Shown here in pieces: positions 11,002 through 21,500 of a DNA stretch of 64,000 bases; position 1 is the first letter of the stretch, and the number at the start of each line of letters is the position of its first letter. Source of the stretch: Prorocentrum cordatum (Eukaryota > Sar > Dinophyceae > Prorocentrales > Prorocentraceae); assembly GCA_963575745.1 (NCBI GenBank), contig CAUYUJ010009846.1:62001-126000 (forward strand). Reading direction: 5' to 3'. Under the pieces are notes generated by a model. That model saw nothing but the letters and a program-made list of their open reading frames with translations, ran no database searches and was not told the DNA's origin. The position numbers and the translations under genes are program-made.

Positions 11002-11078
11002 CCCTCTCCTCCTCCTCCTCCTCCTCCTCCTCTTCTTCCTGCTCCTCCTCCTCCTCCTCCTCCTCCTGCTCCTCCTCC
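11002..11078 (+). repeat. (CTC)n microsatellite at the 5' edge of LINE copy 2
   Basis: CTC/TCC tract with a few interruptions running directly into the DinoSL relic. Confidence 0.95.
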
Positions 11079-11100
11079 TCCGTAGCCATTTTGGCTCAAG
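11079..11100 (+). other. DinoSL relic, second copy
   Basis: The same 22 bases as at 168-189 (TCC, then GTAGCCATTTTGGCTCAAG), again between a CTC tract and an ATG (11101). It marks the 5' end of a reverse-transcribed, trans-spliced LINE mRNA. Confidence 0.95.
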
Positions 11101-11240
11101 ATGCCTAGTTCCACAGTGGAACAAGTGGATACCGCTAGTCCGCGGCCAGTGCCAGGGCTCTTGAGCCCGACAGCTTTGTTCAACTCTCCGTGTGCCTCCT
11201 GCAGCCCGCAGGTGAGCTTCCTCTGTTCCTCAGCTCGTCC

Positions 11241-12467
11241 ATGGCGCCTCCGCAGCAGCGCAGCGCCTATGTCAAGTGCTACTCCTGCTCGTACGCCTGG
11301 AACTACAAGACCAACCAGACGTGCTACTGGTGCAGCAAAGCCTTGGCGCCGTGGACAGATTCCCCGCCTCCAGTTCAAGGCGCCTGGGCGCCCCGCGCCA
11401 AGGCCGCAGCCCAGGCCGACCCCAGCTGTACCCAGCAGCCCAGCCCCGAGACTGGATGGGAACCGTGGTCATCATGGCCCAAGTCCCGCCGCCGCCGAGG
11501 CAATGGCAATGGCAAGAACCAAGAGGACGACTGGTGGGCCAACAAGAACGACACCCCCAAGGTGCGCTCCGCAGAGGACATCCTTGCGGAGCTCCAGGCG
11601 ATCGCCCCCCACATCGACAAGGCAGCCATCGACGGCATCAAGTCGCAGATCCCGCCGCCCCAGCCGCAGAAGCCAGCCGACCTCAACGACATCTACAGCC
11701 GCGCCCAGGCCACGGAGCGCCGCTGCAAGAACAACTTGGAGAGGCTGCTCGAGAGCGAGCAAAAGGCGCTCAGCTGTTACACCGAGCGCAAGGCGGCGTC
11801 GGAGGAGGCCGCCTACAAGCTGGCAGAAGCCCAGGCCGAGGCTCAAGCCGCTCTCGATGCACTCCAAGTCGCTCGCAAGGGCGGCACTGCTACTCCCACG
11901 GCCTCGCAGCAGAACCCGACGTTCAACCTCACCAGTCTCCTCGAGGACGGTGACATCTCCATCGAAGCGGCTTCGGCCTTCGATCTCCAAGGCCTTGACA
12001 TCGACGACAGCGATCGCCAGGCATGGGAATCCCTTCAGCAGCGCTTCGCCACGGAGCTCAAGGCCAAGGTCACCGAGCTCCTCGGCAACACCGCCAGCCG
12101 CATCAGCCAGCTCCGCACAGAGGCCAGCACCATGCGCACGCGCTTCGCCGCCAAGCGACAGCGGTCCGACGAGGACGGTCACGCCCGAGAGGGAGGTGGA
12201 TCACCGCCCGCCGCCTCGGCGGCAGCAGGCGAACCCCCAGCGGCAGCCGCAGCAGACGTTGATGGCTCTGCGGCCTCATCGACAGCGGCGCCAGGCGATG
12301 AACCTCCCGCACCTGCTGCTGGCGCTGCTTCTGACGGCAGCTTCGCTGCACAGCCTGTACCAGCGATCAACAAGGACCCCGACCTCGAAGACAAGGCTCA
12401 GAAGATGCTCAGCCAGATGCGCAAGCCCACCGCGACCGCCGCGGCTGGGGCGCAGCAGCCTCTTTAG
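11241..12467 (+). CDS. LINE copy 2 ORF1: zinc-finger, coiled-coil protein
   Basis: Predicted 408-residue protein. The start at 11241 (ATGGCG after GTCC) is chosen because it opens directly onto the conserved finger; upstream in-frame ATG 11190 is possible. Near residues 8-40 lies CYSC...CYWC, a C-x2-C...C-x2-C finger resembling RanBP2-type fingers. A basic patch KSRRRRGNGNGK and a WWANK motif follow, then a long Ala/Glu-rich coiled coil (about residues 140-215), a middle region with a second helical part, and an Ala/Pro/Asp-rich tail. Stop TAG at 12465-12467. By position it should be the LINE RNA-binding ORF1 product. The frame is uninterrupted. Its relation to the copy 1 ORF1-like segment rests on general resemblance only. 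Confidence 0.7.
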   Translation: MAPPQQRSAYVKCYSCSYAWNYKTNQTCYWCSKALAPWTDSPPPVQGAWAPRAKAAAQADPSCTQQPSPETGWEPWSSWPKSRRRRGNGNGKNQEDDWWANKNDTPKVRSAEDILAELQAIAPHIDKAAIDGIKSQIPPPQPQKPADLNDIYSRAQATERRCKNNLERLLESEQKALSCYTERKAASEEAAYKLAEAQAEAQAALDALQVARKGGTATPTASQQNPTFNLTSLLEDGDISIEAASAFDLQGLDIDDSDRQAWESLQQRFATELKAKVTELLGNTASRISQLRTEASTMRTRFAAKRQRSDEDGHAREGGGSPPAASAAAGEPPAAAAADVDGSAASSTAAPGDEPPAPAAGAASDGSFAAQPVPAINKDPDLEDKAQKMLSQMRKPTATAAAGAQQPL

Positions 12468-12558
12468 CCGACTACTGCCAGACCCTGGACGGAATGGTGA
12501 GACGGGACGTCTACCGTCAGAGACCAAGTGCTACGACAACCCACCGATCATCAACACA

Positions 12559-13833
12559 ATGGACGCAGTCCTCGACCCGTTCGACGAGCTGGCCGAGTTG
12601 GACGCCCACATCGATTTCGCAGCCACAGCTCAGTACGCTACCGCCCCGCCCGAGACGCTGTCCTCGGTTGGGGGCGATGAGGCGGCACAGTCCGTCGACG
12701 CAGTCACATGGGACCCAGGGCAGCCGCAGCGTGCCGCGCGAGCCGACCCTGATGCCGCTCCGCCCGAGACGCTGTCCTCGGTAGGGAGCGATGAGACGGC
12801 CCAAGCTGTCGACAAGCATTTGGTTCAGGAACCAGGGGAGCCGTTGCCAACGGCGCGCCCTGATGCCGCCCCGCCCAAGACGCTGTCCTTGGTAGGGGGC
12901 GATGAGATCGCGGAAGCTATCAACTCGACCGTTGTGAAAGGCCCATGGAAGCCCAGCAGCCCGAGACCCGACCCCAGACCCGTCTACCAAGACGAAGGCC
13001 CTACGAGTCCCACGCCGTCAGATCACTCCCTGTTCTTCTCCAACATTACTCAGTGGGGGCCACAGTCGGAGAAATGGCTGGCAGGACCAGGCAAACAATA
13101 TCAGATGGTGGCATTGGTTGAAACACACATCTCGCACGGTAAAGCCCCTCTTATCTACGACGAGCTAGCAGCGGATGGTTGGAGGGCATCATCGACTACA
13201 GCCACGCCGACCAGCAGATCCGACGGAGGCAACACGGGTGGCGAGATTATCCTTTCCAGGTACCATGCCCAGGCCACAACCTTCAACCACCTCCGCGACC
13301 TGGCCATCTCCCAGCGCAGGCCTGACCCTTTCCGAGGCTTCACGCCCATGGTATGGCACAGACGCTCTGGCAACCTGGTTGTTATTGCAGCGTATCTGGA
13401 ACCCCACAGGCAGATCGAGGGTGCAGTGCACGATAAGCTACTCTCGCTGGGGGCCTTCGTCACTATGCTCACTGACCCGTGGATCATTCTGGCCGACTGG
13501 CATATGACTCCTGAGCAGCTCGCGGCGACAGAGTGGCCAGCCAAATGGAATGCTACCATCGTGCGAGCGCCTGGATCTGCCACGTGCGACAAGGGCCAGG
13601 GACTCACGCTCGACTTCGCATTGGTCAAGACTGGCATCGAGCACACGATCTCCATTCGCCCGTGCCCCACCGTCCCCTGGGCGACCCACGTGGGCCTTGA
13701 AGTTCGAGCAGGCAGTGCAGACCCCAGACCCCTGGTGGCATCAGTCGATCCATACCCCCAGGGCTTTCCCCACAGTGGACAGACCCAGGATCCCACCCGA
13801 CCCCAACAGCAAGTCCGCCATCAAGAGACGTAA
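12559..13833 (+). pseudogene. LINE copy 2: endonuclease region with repeats in its N-terminal leader
   Basis: In a different frame from ORF1, an ATG at 12559 begins an acidic leader with three imperfect repeats (core APPETLSSVGGDE, 12,640-12,960). An EEP-like endonuclease follows: ALVETHIS with catalytic Glu (about 13,108), GGEIILSR, VIAAYLEP, WIILADWHM in place of GDxN (about 13,480; Asp kept, Asn replaced by His), LDFALV, and ATHVGLEV in place of SDH (His kept). The residue losses suggest reduced activity or a divergent EEP clade. The useful frame ends near 13,700, where coding continues one frame over, so the stop at 13831 is probably out of frame with the original protein. Confidence 0.75.
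12635..12965 (+). repeat. Three in-frame protein repeats of about 35 residues
   Basis: Units begin near 12,640, 12,757 and 12,862. Each carries GCCCGAGACGCTGTCCTCGG or a close variant and GATGAG, encoding APP(E/K)TLSxVGxDE. Spacing stays a multiple of three, so the repeats grew within a translated frame. Confidence 0.8.
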
Positions 13834-15397
13834 AACAGCAGAAGCTCGAGCAGCACGCCTACGCGAGCTACCTCCTGAACTCCAACAAGCAGCAGCACAA
13901 CTCCAGCCACAAGACGAGCCCGCAGCACAGGAGCCTATCCCTTACGCTATCCCGCCGGACCTCTGGGGGGAGCAATGGCAGCAAGCAGTGCCCACACGTT
14001 GTAAGCAGCCCCACGCGCACTTCGTGTGCACCCACTGGGTGCACGAAGCCGACGACCTCAACCTCAAGTACGCCAAATGGGTCACGGCGCTCGAGAACGC
14101 CATGATCAGCCACCACCAGATCGACCCCAAGGAAGCCGCAGCATTCACAGGCCGTGCCCAAGGCTACCAATTGTCCTGGAAGAAGACGGCCGCCGCCCCA
14201 GGCCGAGTTCACGTACATGACCCTCAGTCGGAATGGTGGGCAATCACGCTCACCCTCATCAAGCGCTACGCCGCGCTTCACGACAAGCCCAAGCACACTG
14301 CGCTCATGCAGCAGCAGGCCTCCATCACCCAGCAGCGCGCGGACCACTTCTGCACTCACTTTCACGACCTCCAGTTCGAGAAGGACGAGGACACCATCTT
14401 CCGCTGGTTTGCACTCGTCTGGGCCCCGCACTTGGACAACGAAGACACCGACGACTTGGTCACTATTACTGCTACTTGGGCCTCCAGAGCGCTTTCTGCC
14501 GCCCTCGCTAAGTCCAAGAGGGCCTACGGAGCTTGGCTCGCCAAGCAATGGAAACACCGCCCTGGAGTACTACACGCCCATGTCAAGCCAGCGCCCGTGC
14601 GTCACATCGAGGCCTACACGACCAACCTAACCATCGCCGACCCCACCGTTGTCATGGACAGCAAGAAGCAACAATGGCAACACGTATGGCAGGCCACCGA
14701 GACCCCCGACGACATCCTACAGGCGCTGTCAAAGGCCAAGGCAGCAGCCGCTCGCCAACCGCTCGGGCCCATCACAGCCGAGATCGTACACCGCTTTCAC
14801 GGCCGCATGCCACCCAGTAAAGCACATGGAGTTGACGCCCTTGGACCTCGCGACCTCCATCGGCTACCAGAACCAGCAGTCGAAGCCTATGCGGAGATCC
14901 TCAACGCAGTAGAGCAAGCAGGCATTTGGCCACTACAAATCTCAGGCACTATTGCAGCCCTAGCAGCCAAGAAGTCTGGAGGCGACAGCGTCCTCGGCAT
15001 GTTACCTCACATGGCCAGACTCTGGTCTCGCAACAGATCGACTGCATCAACATCCTGGACCCAAGGCCTGGACGACTTTTGGACTACAGCCATCAAAGGC
15101 TCCTCAGCTCTCCAGGCCGCCCTACACAGGGCCTTATTAGACGAGACAGCCTCAGCACTTGGCATACAGTCAGCCACATTGCTATTAGACATCCAGAAGT
15201 TCTACGACAATATCAAGCTCGCCAACCTCATCATGGTCGGCCTCAACTGCGGCTTTCCCCCCATCATTCTACTTCTGGAAGTACAGATACCTGGCGCCCA
15301 GATTCTTGCGCAGTCGACAATGGGTCAGTATGCCTATCTTCGCCTCCAAAGGCATCATCGCAGGCTCCCCGCATGGCACGACCTTGGCACGACTTAG
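13730..15397 (+). pseudogene. LINE copy 2: linker and N-terminal half of RT
   Basis: The frame continues the endonuclease after a shift. A basic helical linker (KSAIKRRKTAEARAARLREL, about 13,815) leads to a long helical region and then the RT fingers: PSKAHGVDALGPRDLHRLP (about 14,814), WPLQISGTIAALAAKKSGGD (about 14,930), KGSSALQAALHRALLDE (about 15,096) and motif A LLLDIQKFYDNI with catalytic Asp (about 15,180). The sensible frame leaves at about 15,300, where motif B is found one frame over. The ORF formally opens further upstream (13,550), but that part is antiphase to the endonuclease. Confidence 0.82.
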
Positions 15398-17960
15398 ATT
15401 ACTCCCTATTCTACGGCAAGCCCAATCTCAGGCAGAGCTGGCCCAGATGTGGACCTTCGTAGACGACACTGTCCTTCGAGTCGAAGGAGTCTTACGCACA
15501 CTACAGAAGCACCTCCCCCGTGCCGCCAAGACGCTCTGCGACGGTCTAAAGGAGTTCGAGCTGCCCATCTCTGACAAGACGGTCCTCATCGGCTCCACCC
15601 CCAAGGTCCGCAAATCGCTAGCCAAGAAGTTGCGGCAGTACGACATCCCCGTTACAGCGACCGCCACGGCCGTCGACCTCGGAGTTGACGCCGCCGCAGC
15701 TACTCGACGGGTACAAGCCAAAGCCAGGAAGCGTCAGAGCTCAGCCGCAGCTAGGTTTCGCAAGATACACCGACTACGGAGCACTGCACAGCATGCTCGA
15801 ATCTCGGCAGGACTGTGGCGTACTGGCGCTCTCCCCGAAGGAGTCTTTGGTCATCAGGTACACGGCCTTGCTCGACACGCTCTACTACGATGGCGCCGTC
15901 AGGCCGCCATCGCGGCCACGGGGGCAGCAGCGGGCCGATGCCTCACCTCCCTCCTCGGCGCCACCTTCGACGGCATGGACCCAGGAGTTTCCCTAAGGAT
16001 CGAATTCATCGAGGCTTGGCTCCAGCACTGGATACGCCACCCGAGCACGCACGCCAGGATCATCAGAGCATGGCCAAGGATCAGGACCACCTTGCTAGCC
16101 TCAGGCCCCAAGCTGTGGTGCAGGGTCAAGGGGCCCACTGGCGCGGCCATCGCGACCCTGCTGGAGGCCAGCTGGGAGCCGACCTCAGCTACCGCGTGGA
16201 GGCGCACGAAGGACGGCTACATCGAGGAGTGGAACCTCCCCTCTGCCGACGACCCGGACCTCCCCGACGCCGACATCCACACAGTATTGCAGGACCTCAG
16301 CGAGGATTTGCACAGGCTCCTCTGGACTCAGGCCGCTACGCACGACCATGGTGACACGCTGGCTGGAGGAGCGGACATGGTCACTATCCGCATCGAACAA
16401 AGGAGGCTCCTCGCAAACGGTGATTTCAGCGACTGGGCCCTCAACAACACCGTCATCAGTGGTGGACAGTGGACCAGGGACCGCCTCCACAAAGCGGGCT
16501 ACCAGATAGACAAGAACTGTGACCGATGCAGCGCAGGAGTCCCTGAAACCCTGTTTCGCCGTATGTGGCAGTGCGAGGCGAATGTGGGACCTGAGTTTGA
16601 GGCCAGTGACAAGTTACTACCGCGAGCCGTGGCGGGGGCCGATGCTGACCCAGCCCTGTGGCTCCGTGGCATCCCCTCTGTCGCTCTCACTACGCCCGCG
16701 TTCGAACCATTGACTGGGAGGGACGGGTGGGAGCTTGTTGGTGCGGTGCGGGAGGGGTTGCCGTCGTGGGAAGGAGCTCGTAACGCTGAGGGCGAGTTGT
16801 TTCTTTTTGGCGACGGGTCTGGCGGCGCCTTTTCCGACGACGTCAGACGAAGACGTGTTGGTGCTGGCCTCGCGGCCCTCCGATGGGACCCTCCCTCGGC
16901 CTCCTGGACCCTCCACGCGGGCCCCCTCGCCCCCCTCCCAGGCCCCCGCCAGACCGTCCCAAGAGGCGAATTGCATGCGTTTTGCCTGGCACTGGAGACG
17001 TGCCAGCAGGATTTCACGTTTGTCACTGATCACCTAGCCCTACAGCGCGGCTGGCAGAATGGCAGATGTCTCCGACCTGGCAGCCTCAGAGGCAAGAATA
17101 AGAACGGGGATCTCTGGCTGAGAATTCGGCACCTCGTGCAGGATCGATCTGGCGGCTGCTCTTCGGTCTCGGTGCTCTGGACCCCATCTCACGCCGATCC
17201 CCCCACTGTGAATGGTTTCCAAAAATTTATCGCCCTCGGCAACCAGCATGCCGATGAGTTCGCGGGAAGCGCGGCCCACAAGTCGGCCACCCTTGCCCTC
17301 CCGCCTGTCCCCAGGACCGATGAATACGACGCTATTGCAGCCATCGTCCGACAGAGGGCTCGACTGATTTTACGTTCCTTAGGCAAGAATTCAGAGCCTC
17401 GGGGACAGTGGCCAGAGAGGCAACCCACCCAGGAGGCAGCCCCCCGCTCTCAGTTGCAGACCGCGATCGCGGCTTCTCAGCACAAATTCGAGCGGTGTGT
17501 CGACAAATGGAGATGCCCTGCCTGCCTCATCATCGTTGACGCTTGCCATGTTTTTCCAGCTGCCGCCACTGAGTGTGTGCCGCCTTGCCCCCTCCCCGAG
17601 TTCGCTGCGTGTGGAGAGGTGCTGTGGTCGAGGGGCCCCCGCGTGATCAGTGGCAAGTTGATCCACCCCTCCCACACTTTGGCCACCATCCCCAAGTGGC
17701 AATTGCTCTTTTGTGTGAAGTGCGGCCATGCGGCCACGCACCAAGTTAAAAGCCTTCTTTTGCCGTGCCCTCTCTCCCACCAAGTGGGAGAGCGCAGGGC
17801 CCTGGGACCCACTGGCAAAGGCCTCGAGAACCTCAGCAGGATCAGGCGAGGCCTCCACCCGTCCAGAGCGGGTCCCAGCAAGTCTGTGCTAGAGGCGTTG
17901 CATGTTTCGGCAGCCGAAGCCGCGATCGGTTCCTTCGCGGCGGGTGCTGCCACCGAGTAA
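15306..17960 (+). pseudogene. LINE copy 2: RT palm, zinc finger, RNase H and C-terminal Cys motif
   Basis: Starts inside RT: motif B-like SKGIIAGSPHGTTLARL (about 15,345), then motif C TFVDDT with the Asp pair (15,456-15,467). A long thumb and linker follow, then a finger-like CDRCSAG...MWQC (about 16,519-16,572) in which the expected His is Arg. RNase HI domain: FGDGSG (Asp, about 16,812), PRGELHA (Glu, about 16,963), FVTDHLAL (Asp, about 17,020) and HADEFA (Asp, about 17,247), a complete DEDD set that would degrade the RNA strand. Two C-terminal Cys clusters, CPAC and FCVKCGHAA...LPC, precede TAA at 17958. The last block also ends copy 4. This half alone is open without stops, but it lacks motif A and an initiator. 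Confidence 0.88.
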
Positions 17961-18091
17961 ATTGTGAGGCCAGGGGGGCCTGTCGCGGTGGGCCGTGGGA
18001 TGTCGCCCCCCACGGCCCTCCGAGAAATACTGGATGGCCCCCCTGGCATCTTTGGGCTCCGAACGGACTACGTCCGATTGCTCCACTCCAC

Positions 18092-18128
18092 TCCTGCTCC
18101 TCCTCCTCCTCCTCCTCTCCTCCTCCCC
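18092..18128 (+). repeat. (CTC)n microsatellite at the 3' edge of LINE copy 2
   Basis: CTC tract about 130 bases past the LINE stop codon. It leads directly into the 102-bp satellite. Confidence 0.9.
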
Positions 18129-18129
18129 G

Positions 18130-19416
18130 TAGGGCGTCACTCCGCTGGCCCCCCCAGCAGCCTTCGAACGTGGCGACACTTTCGCAGATCGCAGCCCCCC
18201 CAGGGATGGCGAGATCTAATCTGAATCCCCGTATGACGTCACTCCGCTGGCCACCCCAGCAGCCCTCGAAAGTGGCGACAGTTTGACAGATCGCAGCCCC
18301 CCAGGGATGGCGAGGTCGAATCTGAATTCCCGAAGGGCGTCACTCCGCTGGCCCCCCCAGAAGCCTTCGAACGTGGCGACACTTTCGCAGATCGCAGCCC
18401 CCCAGGGATGGCGAGATCTAGTCTGAATCCCCGTATGACGTCACTCCGCTGGCCACCCCAGCAGCACTCGAAAGAGGCGACAGTTTCACAGATCGCAGCC
18501 CCCCAGGGATGGCGAGGTCGAATCTGAATTCCCGAAGGGCGTCACTCCGCTGGGCCCCCCAGCAGCCCTCGACAGTGGCGACAGTTTCACAGATCGCAGC
18601 CCCCCAGGGATGGCGAGGTCTAATCTGAGTCCCCGTAGGGCGTCACTCCGCTCGGCACCCCAGCAACCCCCGAAAGTGGCGACAGTTTCACAGATCGCAG
18701 CCCCCCAGGGATGGCGAGGTCTAATCTGAGTCCCCGTAGGGCGTCACTCCGCTGGGCCCCCCAGCAGCCCTCGAAAGTGGCGACAGTTTCACAGATCGCA
18801 GCCCCCCAGAGATGGCGAGGTCTAATCTGAGTCCCCGTAGGGCGCCACTCCGCTAGGCACCCCAGCAGCCCTCGAAAGTGGCGACAGTTTCACAGATCGC
18901 AGCCCCCCAGGGATGGCGAGGTCTAATCTGAGTCACCGTAGGGCGTCACTCCGCTGGGCCCCTCCAGCAGCCCTCGAAAGTGGTGACAGTTTCACAGATC
19001 GCAGCCCCCCAGGGATGGCGAGGTCTAATCTGAGTCCCCGTAGGGCGTCACTCCGCTGGGCACCCCAGCAGCCCTCGAAAGTGGCGACAGTTCCACAGAT
19101 CGCAGCCCCCCCAGATATGGCGAGGTCTAATCTGAGTCCCCGTAGGGCGTCACTCCGCTGGGCCCCCCAGCAGCCCTCGAAAGTGGCGACAGTTTCACAG
19201 ATCGCAGCCCCACCAGGGATGGCGAGGTCTAATCTGAGTCCCCGTAGGGCGTCACTCCGCTCGGCGCCCCAGCAACCCCCGAAAGTGGCGACAGTTTCAC
19301 AGATCGCACCCCCCCCAGAGATGGCGAGGTCTAATCTGAGTCCCCGTAGGGCGTCACTCCGCTGGGCCCCCCAGCAGCCCTCGAAAGTGGCGACAGTTTC
19401 ACAGATCGCAGCCCCA
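18130..19416 (+). repeat. 102-bp satellite array A (about 13 units)
   Basis: Tandem units of about 102 bases, each with GCGTCACTCCGCTGG, CCTCGAAAGTGGCGACAGTT, CACAGATCGCAGCCCCC and GGGATGGCGAGGTCTAATCT. Because 102 is 34 codons, several units read as one frame (ORF 18,913-19,713), a repeat of a basic 34-residue unit. I regard this as a satellite by-product, not a gene. The array lies inside the 8.8-kb TIR unit, directly after LINE copy 2. Confidence 0.95.
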
Positions 19417-19465
19417 TCAGGGAGGAGGAGGCGGGAGGAGGCGGGAGGAGGAGGAGGAAGGTGGA
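19417..19465 (+). repeat. GGAGGA-rich right flank of array A
   Basis: Repeats of GGGAGGAGGCGG. The sequence beyond (CGAGTACCCGACGCAGG) has a reverse-complement counterpart next to array B near 26,288-26,350. Confidence 0.75.
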
Positions 19466-19669
19466 GACCACAGTGCTCTATTCAAAACGAGTACCCGACG
19501 CAGGAGGGTTGGGAAATAAACATACACCCGAAATGCTCCCAAAAGCTCAAAAATACTAAAAAATTGTCCCCGGACTATGTTTGGAGTATTTTTAGATTAT
19601 GTTTGGGGTATTGTTTGTTTTTCGTCGAAAATCCCCCTGTAGGGGGACAGGCCCGACATACTCTTAGGG

Positions 19670-20640
19670 GGGCAAGCGGGAAGGGGGAGAGGGCATCGAG
19701 AGCGTGGGAGTGATCGGAGGCGTAAGCAGAGCCCTCCTCTCGCTTATCCACGATCCAGGCAACTCGATGGACGGCGGGGGGGGGGTCGGAATTTCAGGGG
19801 CGGCAAAAAGAGGGGCGATGACTAGGGGGGGGGGATATCATGGCGTGGTCATGATATTTCCCCGGATTTCACGGCGCCTCTTCTTATTTCAGTACGTCCC
19901 TGGCCCCTCCGCTGGGCCGCGCACATGCTGCTGGTCATGATTTGCACCCCCCCTTCTTGGACACCCCCCTCTTGGCCGCTCCCGAGAATTCGTTGAACGA
20001 GGCGCGGCGAAATCCGAACCCTACCCCTGGCAGGGGATGGTGCGGAAGGAGCGCGTCCAGGTTCAAGGACTGGGGTATATGGTCAAGTTCAGCATCGGCG
20101 CTTGTAGATCCATGCTCCAGCCCAATCCAGCACGATCCCGTTTCACCTCTTTTGATTTCGCTGAATCTTGCGAAATCCAGACTCGTCGGGCTCCGCCCTT
20201 GGCCTAGACCAGGCTAGTCCAGCTCAGTGGCCCTTTCATCGGGCGCAGTCGCACATCAAAGTGCTCTTGCAGAGACCACTCGGGAGCTGAGCCTTGACGA
20301 CCCCCTGCCCGTTCCCGAGCACTCGAAAGCCGGTCGGGCCCGCTGGTGAGGCATAGGGCTCAGCGTTCCCCCCCGTGCCTGCTCCCTTGACATCCGACGT
20401 TGCGACATCGCGGCATATCGCGAAAAGTCACGACCAAAGCCTCACACAGACCCACGCCCCCGACGTGTTTTTGTTTTGTTCTTTCCAAAAGGTCGGTTCC
20501 CAGAGGTCTGGACCCCTTCCCCGCTAGTTGTTTTTCATCCTGAGTCGCTGTTTGGGGCCCGGGGCCCGGAAAGGGCCCTTGCAGGCCGGAACAGCGAAAA
20601 AAATCGAGTCTTGCTTTTTGGTCACAACGCGAGGGGGACC
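19670..20640. other. No gene recognised; weak family-B-like remnant
   Basis: Mostly unique GC-rich sequence. Bases 20,500-20,620 (GACCCCTTCCCCG, CATCCTGAGTCGCTGTTTGG, GGGCCCTTGCAGGCC) resemble a diverged family-B element in reverse orientation. Confidence 0.45.
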
Positions 20641-20709
20641 TCACCCTTTTGCGGCGTTCTTTTCAAACAGGAACGACCCGTGATGGCCCAAGGGCCCGAA
20701 GTTGGGCGC

Positions 20710-20883
20710 ATCGGGGATGGACAGAGCCCCTTTTTGTAAAACGTGGCTTCGTGCAAGCGATCTCGGGCCCAAGCCTGGCGGGCGCGAGCCTGGAAAATGA
20801 TGGCCGCGGCGCCCTCTCAAGAACCGACAACGGACAATCCGCGAATCGACGTGTCAGGGTGGGGTTCCGTCCACCCCCCGGCG
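20710..20883. mobile_element. Family C TIR element, copy 1 (about 172 bp)
   Basis: The ends TCGGGGATGGACAG and (inverted) CCGGGGGGTGGACGG are terminal inverted repeats. Interior strings GTAAAACGTGG, AAGCCTGGCGGGCGC and ACGGACAAT occur in copy 2 (52,457-52,628) on the opposite strand. No clear target duplication here. Confidence 0.75.
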
Positions 20884-21249
20884 AATACGCCCCGTGTGGA
20901 AGATTTGAGTTGCTGCAGCGCCCGGATGCCGGGGTCCCCAACGGCCGCCGGCCGGGCACAGGGTTAGGTTAGGGGTGGATCGGACGGGGCTGGGCCGAGG
21001 ATGTCATCACACCAGAGAAAAACCCAATCAGTGGATGGTTTGATCGATAAATAAGGAGATCGACCGGGAGCCCGGGAGCCCGGAACACGCCGAAATTGGC
21101 CCGGAACCAATCATCAGGAATCCGGGAACCCAGAACTGGGAACCCGAGAACCCAGCCGGCCACCAAAATCGGCGGGACATGTTCGCCAAATCGTTCAATT
21201 TCCCCTATAGGACCCCTTCAGTGCAAGCACCGATTGGGGAATGCCGTTC

Positions 21250-21330
21250 TAGAGAGTTCAGGGGGAACGCTCTGAGAAGGCCGCAGCGCCCGAGACATCT
21301 TCCAGAGCCGTTGGATCTCAGAGATTTCCA
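21250..21330 (+). repeat. Dispersed repeat G, copy 2
   Basis: GGGGAACGCTCTGAGAAGGC and CATCTTCCAGAGCCG match 10,735-10,790. Confidence 0.6.
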
Positions 21331-21394
21331 ACGCATTCTCGCCCGATATCGTCATCGTCCTCGTGGAGATCGAGACATGCCGATGCCGCCACTC

Positions 21395-21500
21395 CACAGG
21401 CCTCTCCGGGGGCTGCGTTCTCACTCACGACTTCGAGGCGAATCCAGCGGTGGCGACGAGGGCCTCTCAGGAGGCCCCCCCAAAAAAGGGACCACGGGCG
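21395..21500 (-). repeat. Dispersed repeat E, copy 2 (reverse)
   Basis: GACTTCGAGGCGAATCCAGC and GGCGACGAGGGCCTCTCAGG are the reverse complement of repeat E elsewhere in the window. Confidence 0.7.

Larger units (their letters stand above)
11079..18128 (+). mobile_element. LINE copy 2: SL-capped non-LTR retrotransposon with RNase H
   Basis: Order: DinoSL, 5'UTR of about 140 bases, ORF1 (zinc finger and coiled coil), endonuclease, RT, zinc finger, RNase H, C-terminal Cys motif, 3'UTR of about 130 bases, (CTC)n. Coding blocks lie in frames 3, 1, 2 and 3 in turn, so at least two shifts (near 13.7 and 15.3 kb) break ORF2. It differs from copy 1 by having RNase H and a CxxC finger in ORF1. Copy 4 has the same architecture. 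Confidence 0.9.
10854..19661. mobile_element. Family A TIR element of 8.8 kb enclosing LINE copy 2 and a satellite array
   Basis: The left end at 10854 and the inverted right end at 19661 match at 37 of the first 40 positions and include the palindrome CCCCCTACAGGGGG and GATTTTCGACGA. They are flanked by a perfect 8-bp direct repeat TCTTAGGG (10846-10853 and 19662-19669). The interior just before the right end (19,500-19,625) resembles the core of the 185-bp member at 49,916. The unit therefore looks like a short family-A element whose interior now holds LINE copy 2, two CTC tracts and thirteen 102-bp satellite units. Whether the cargo was captured before transposition or inserted later cannot be told from one copy. 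No transposase is visible. Confidence 0.85.

Noticed and set aside
18913-19713. A 266-codon ORF of 34-residue repeats
   Set aside because: It is the 102-bp satellite read in its open frame. The frame is not maintained in all units and has no flanking gene signals.
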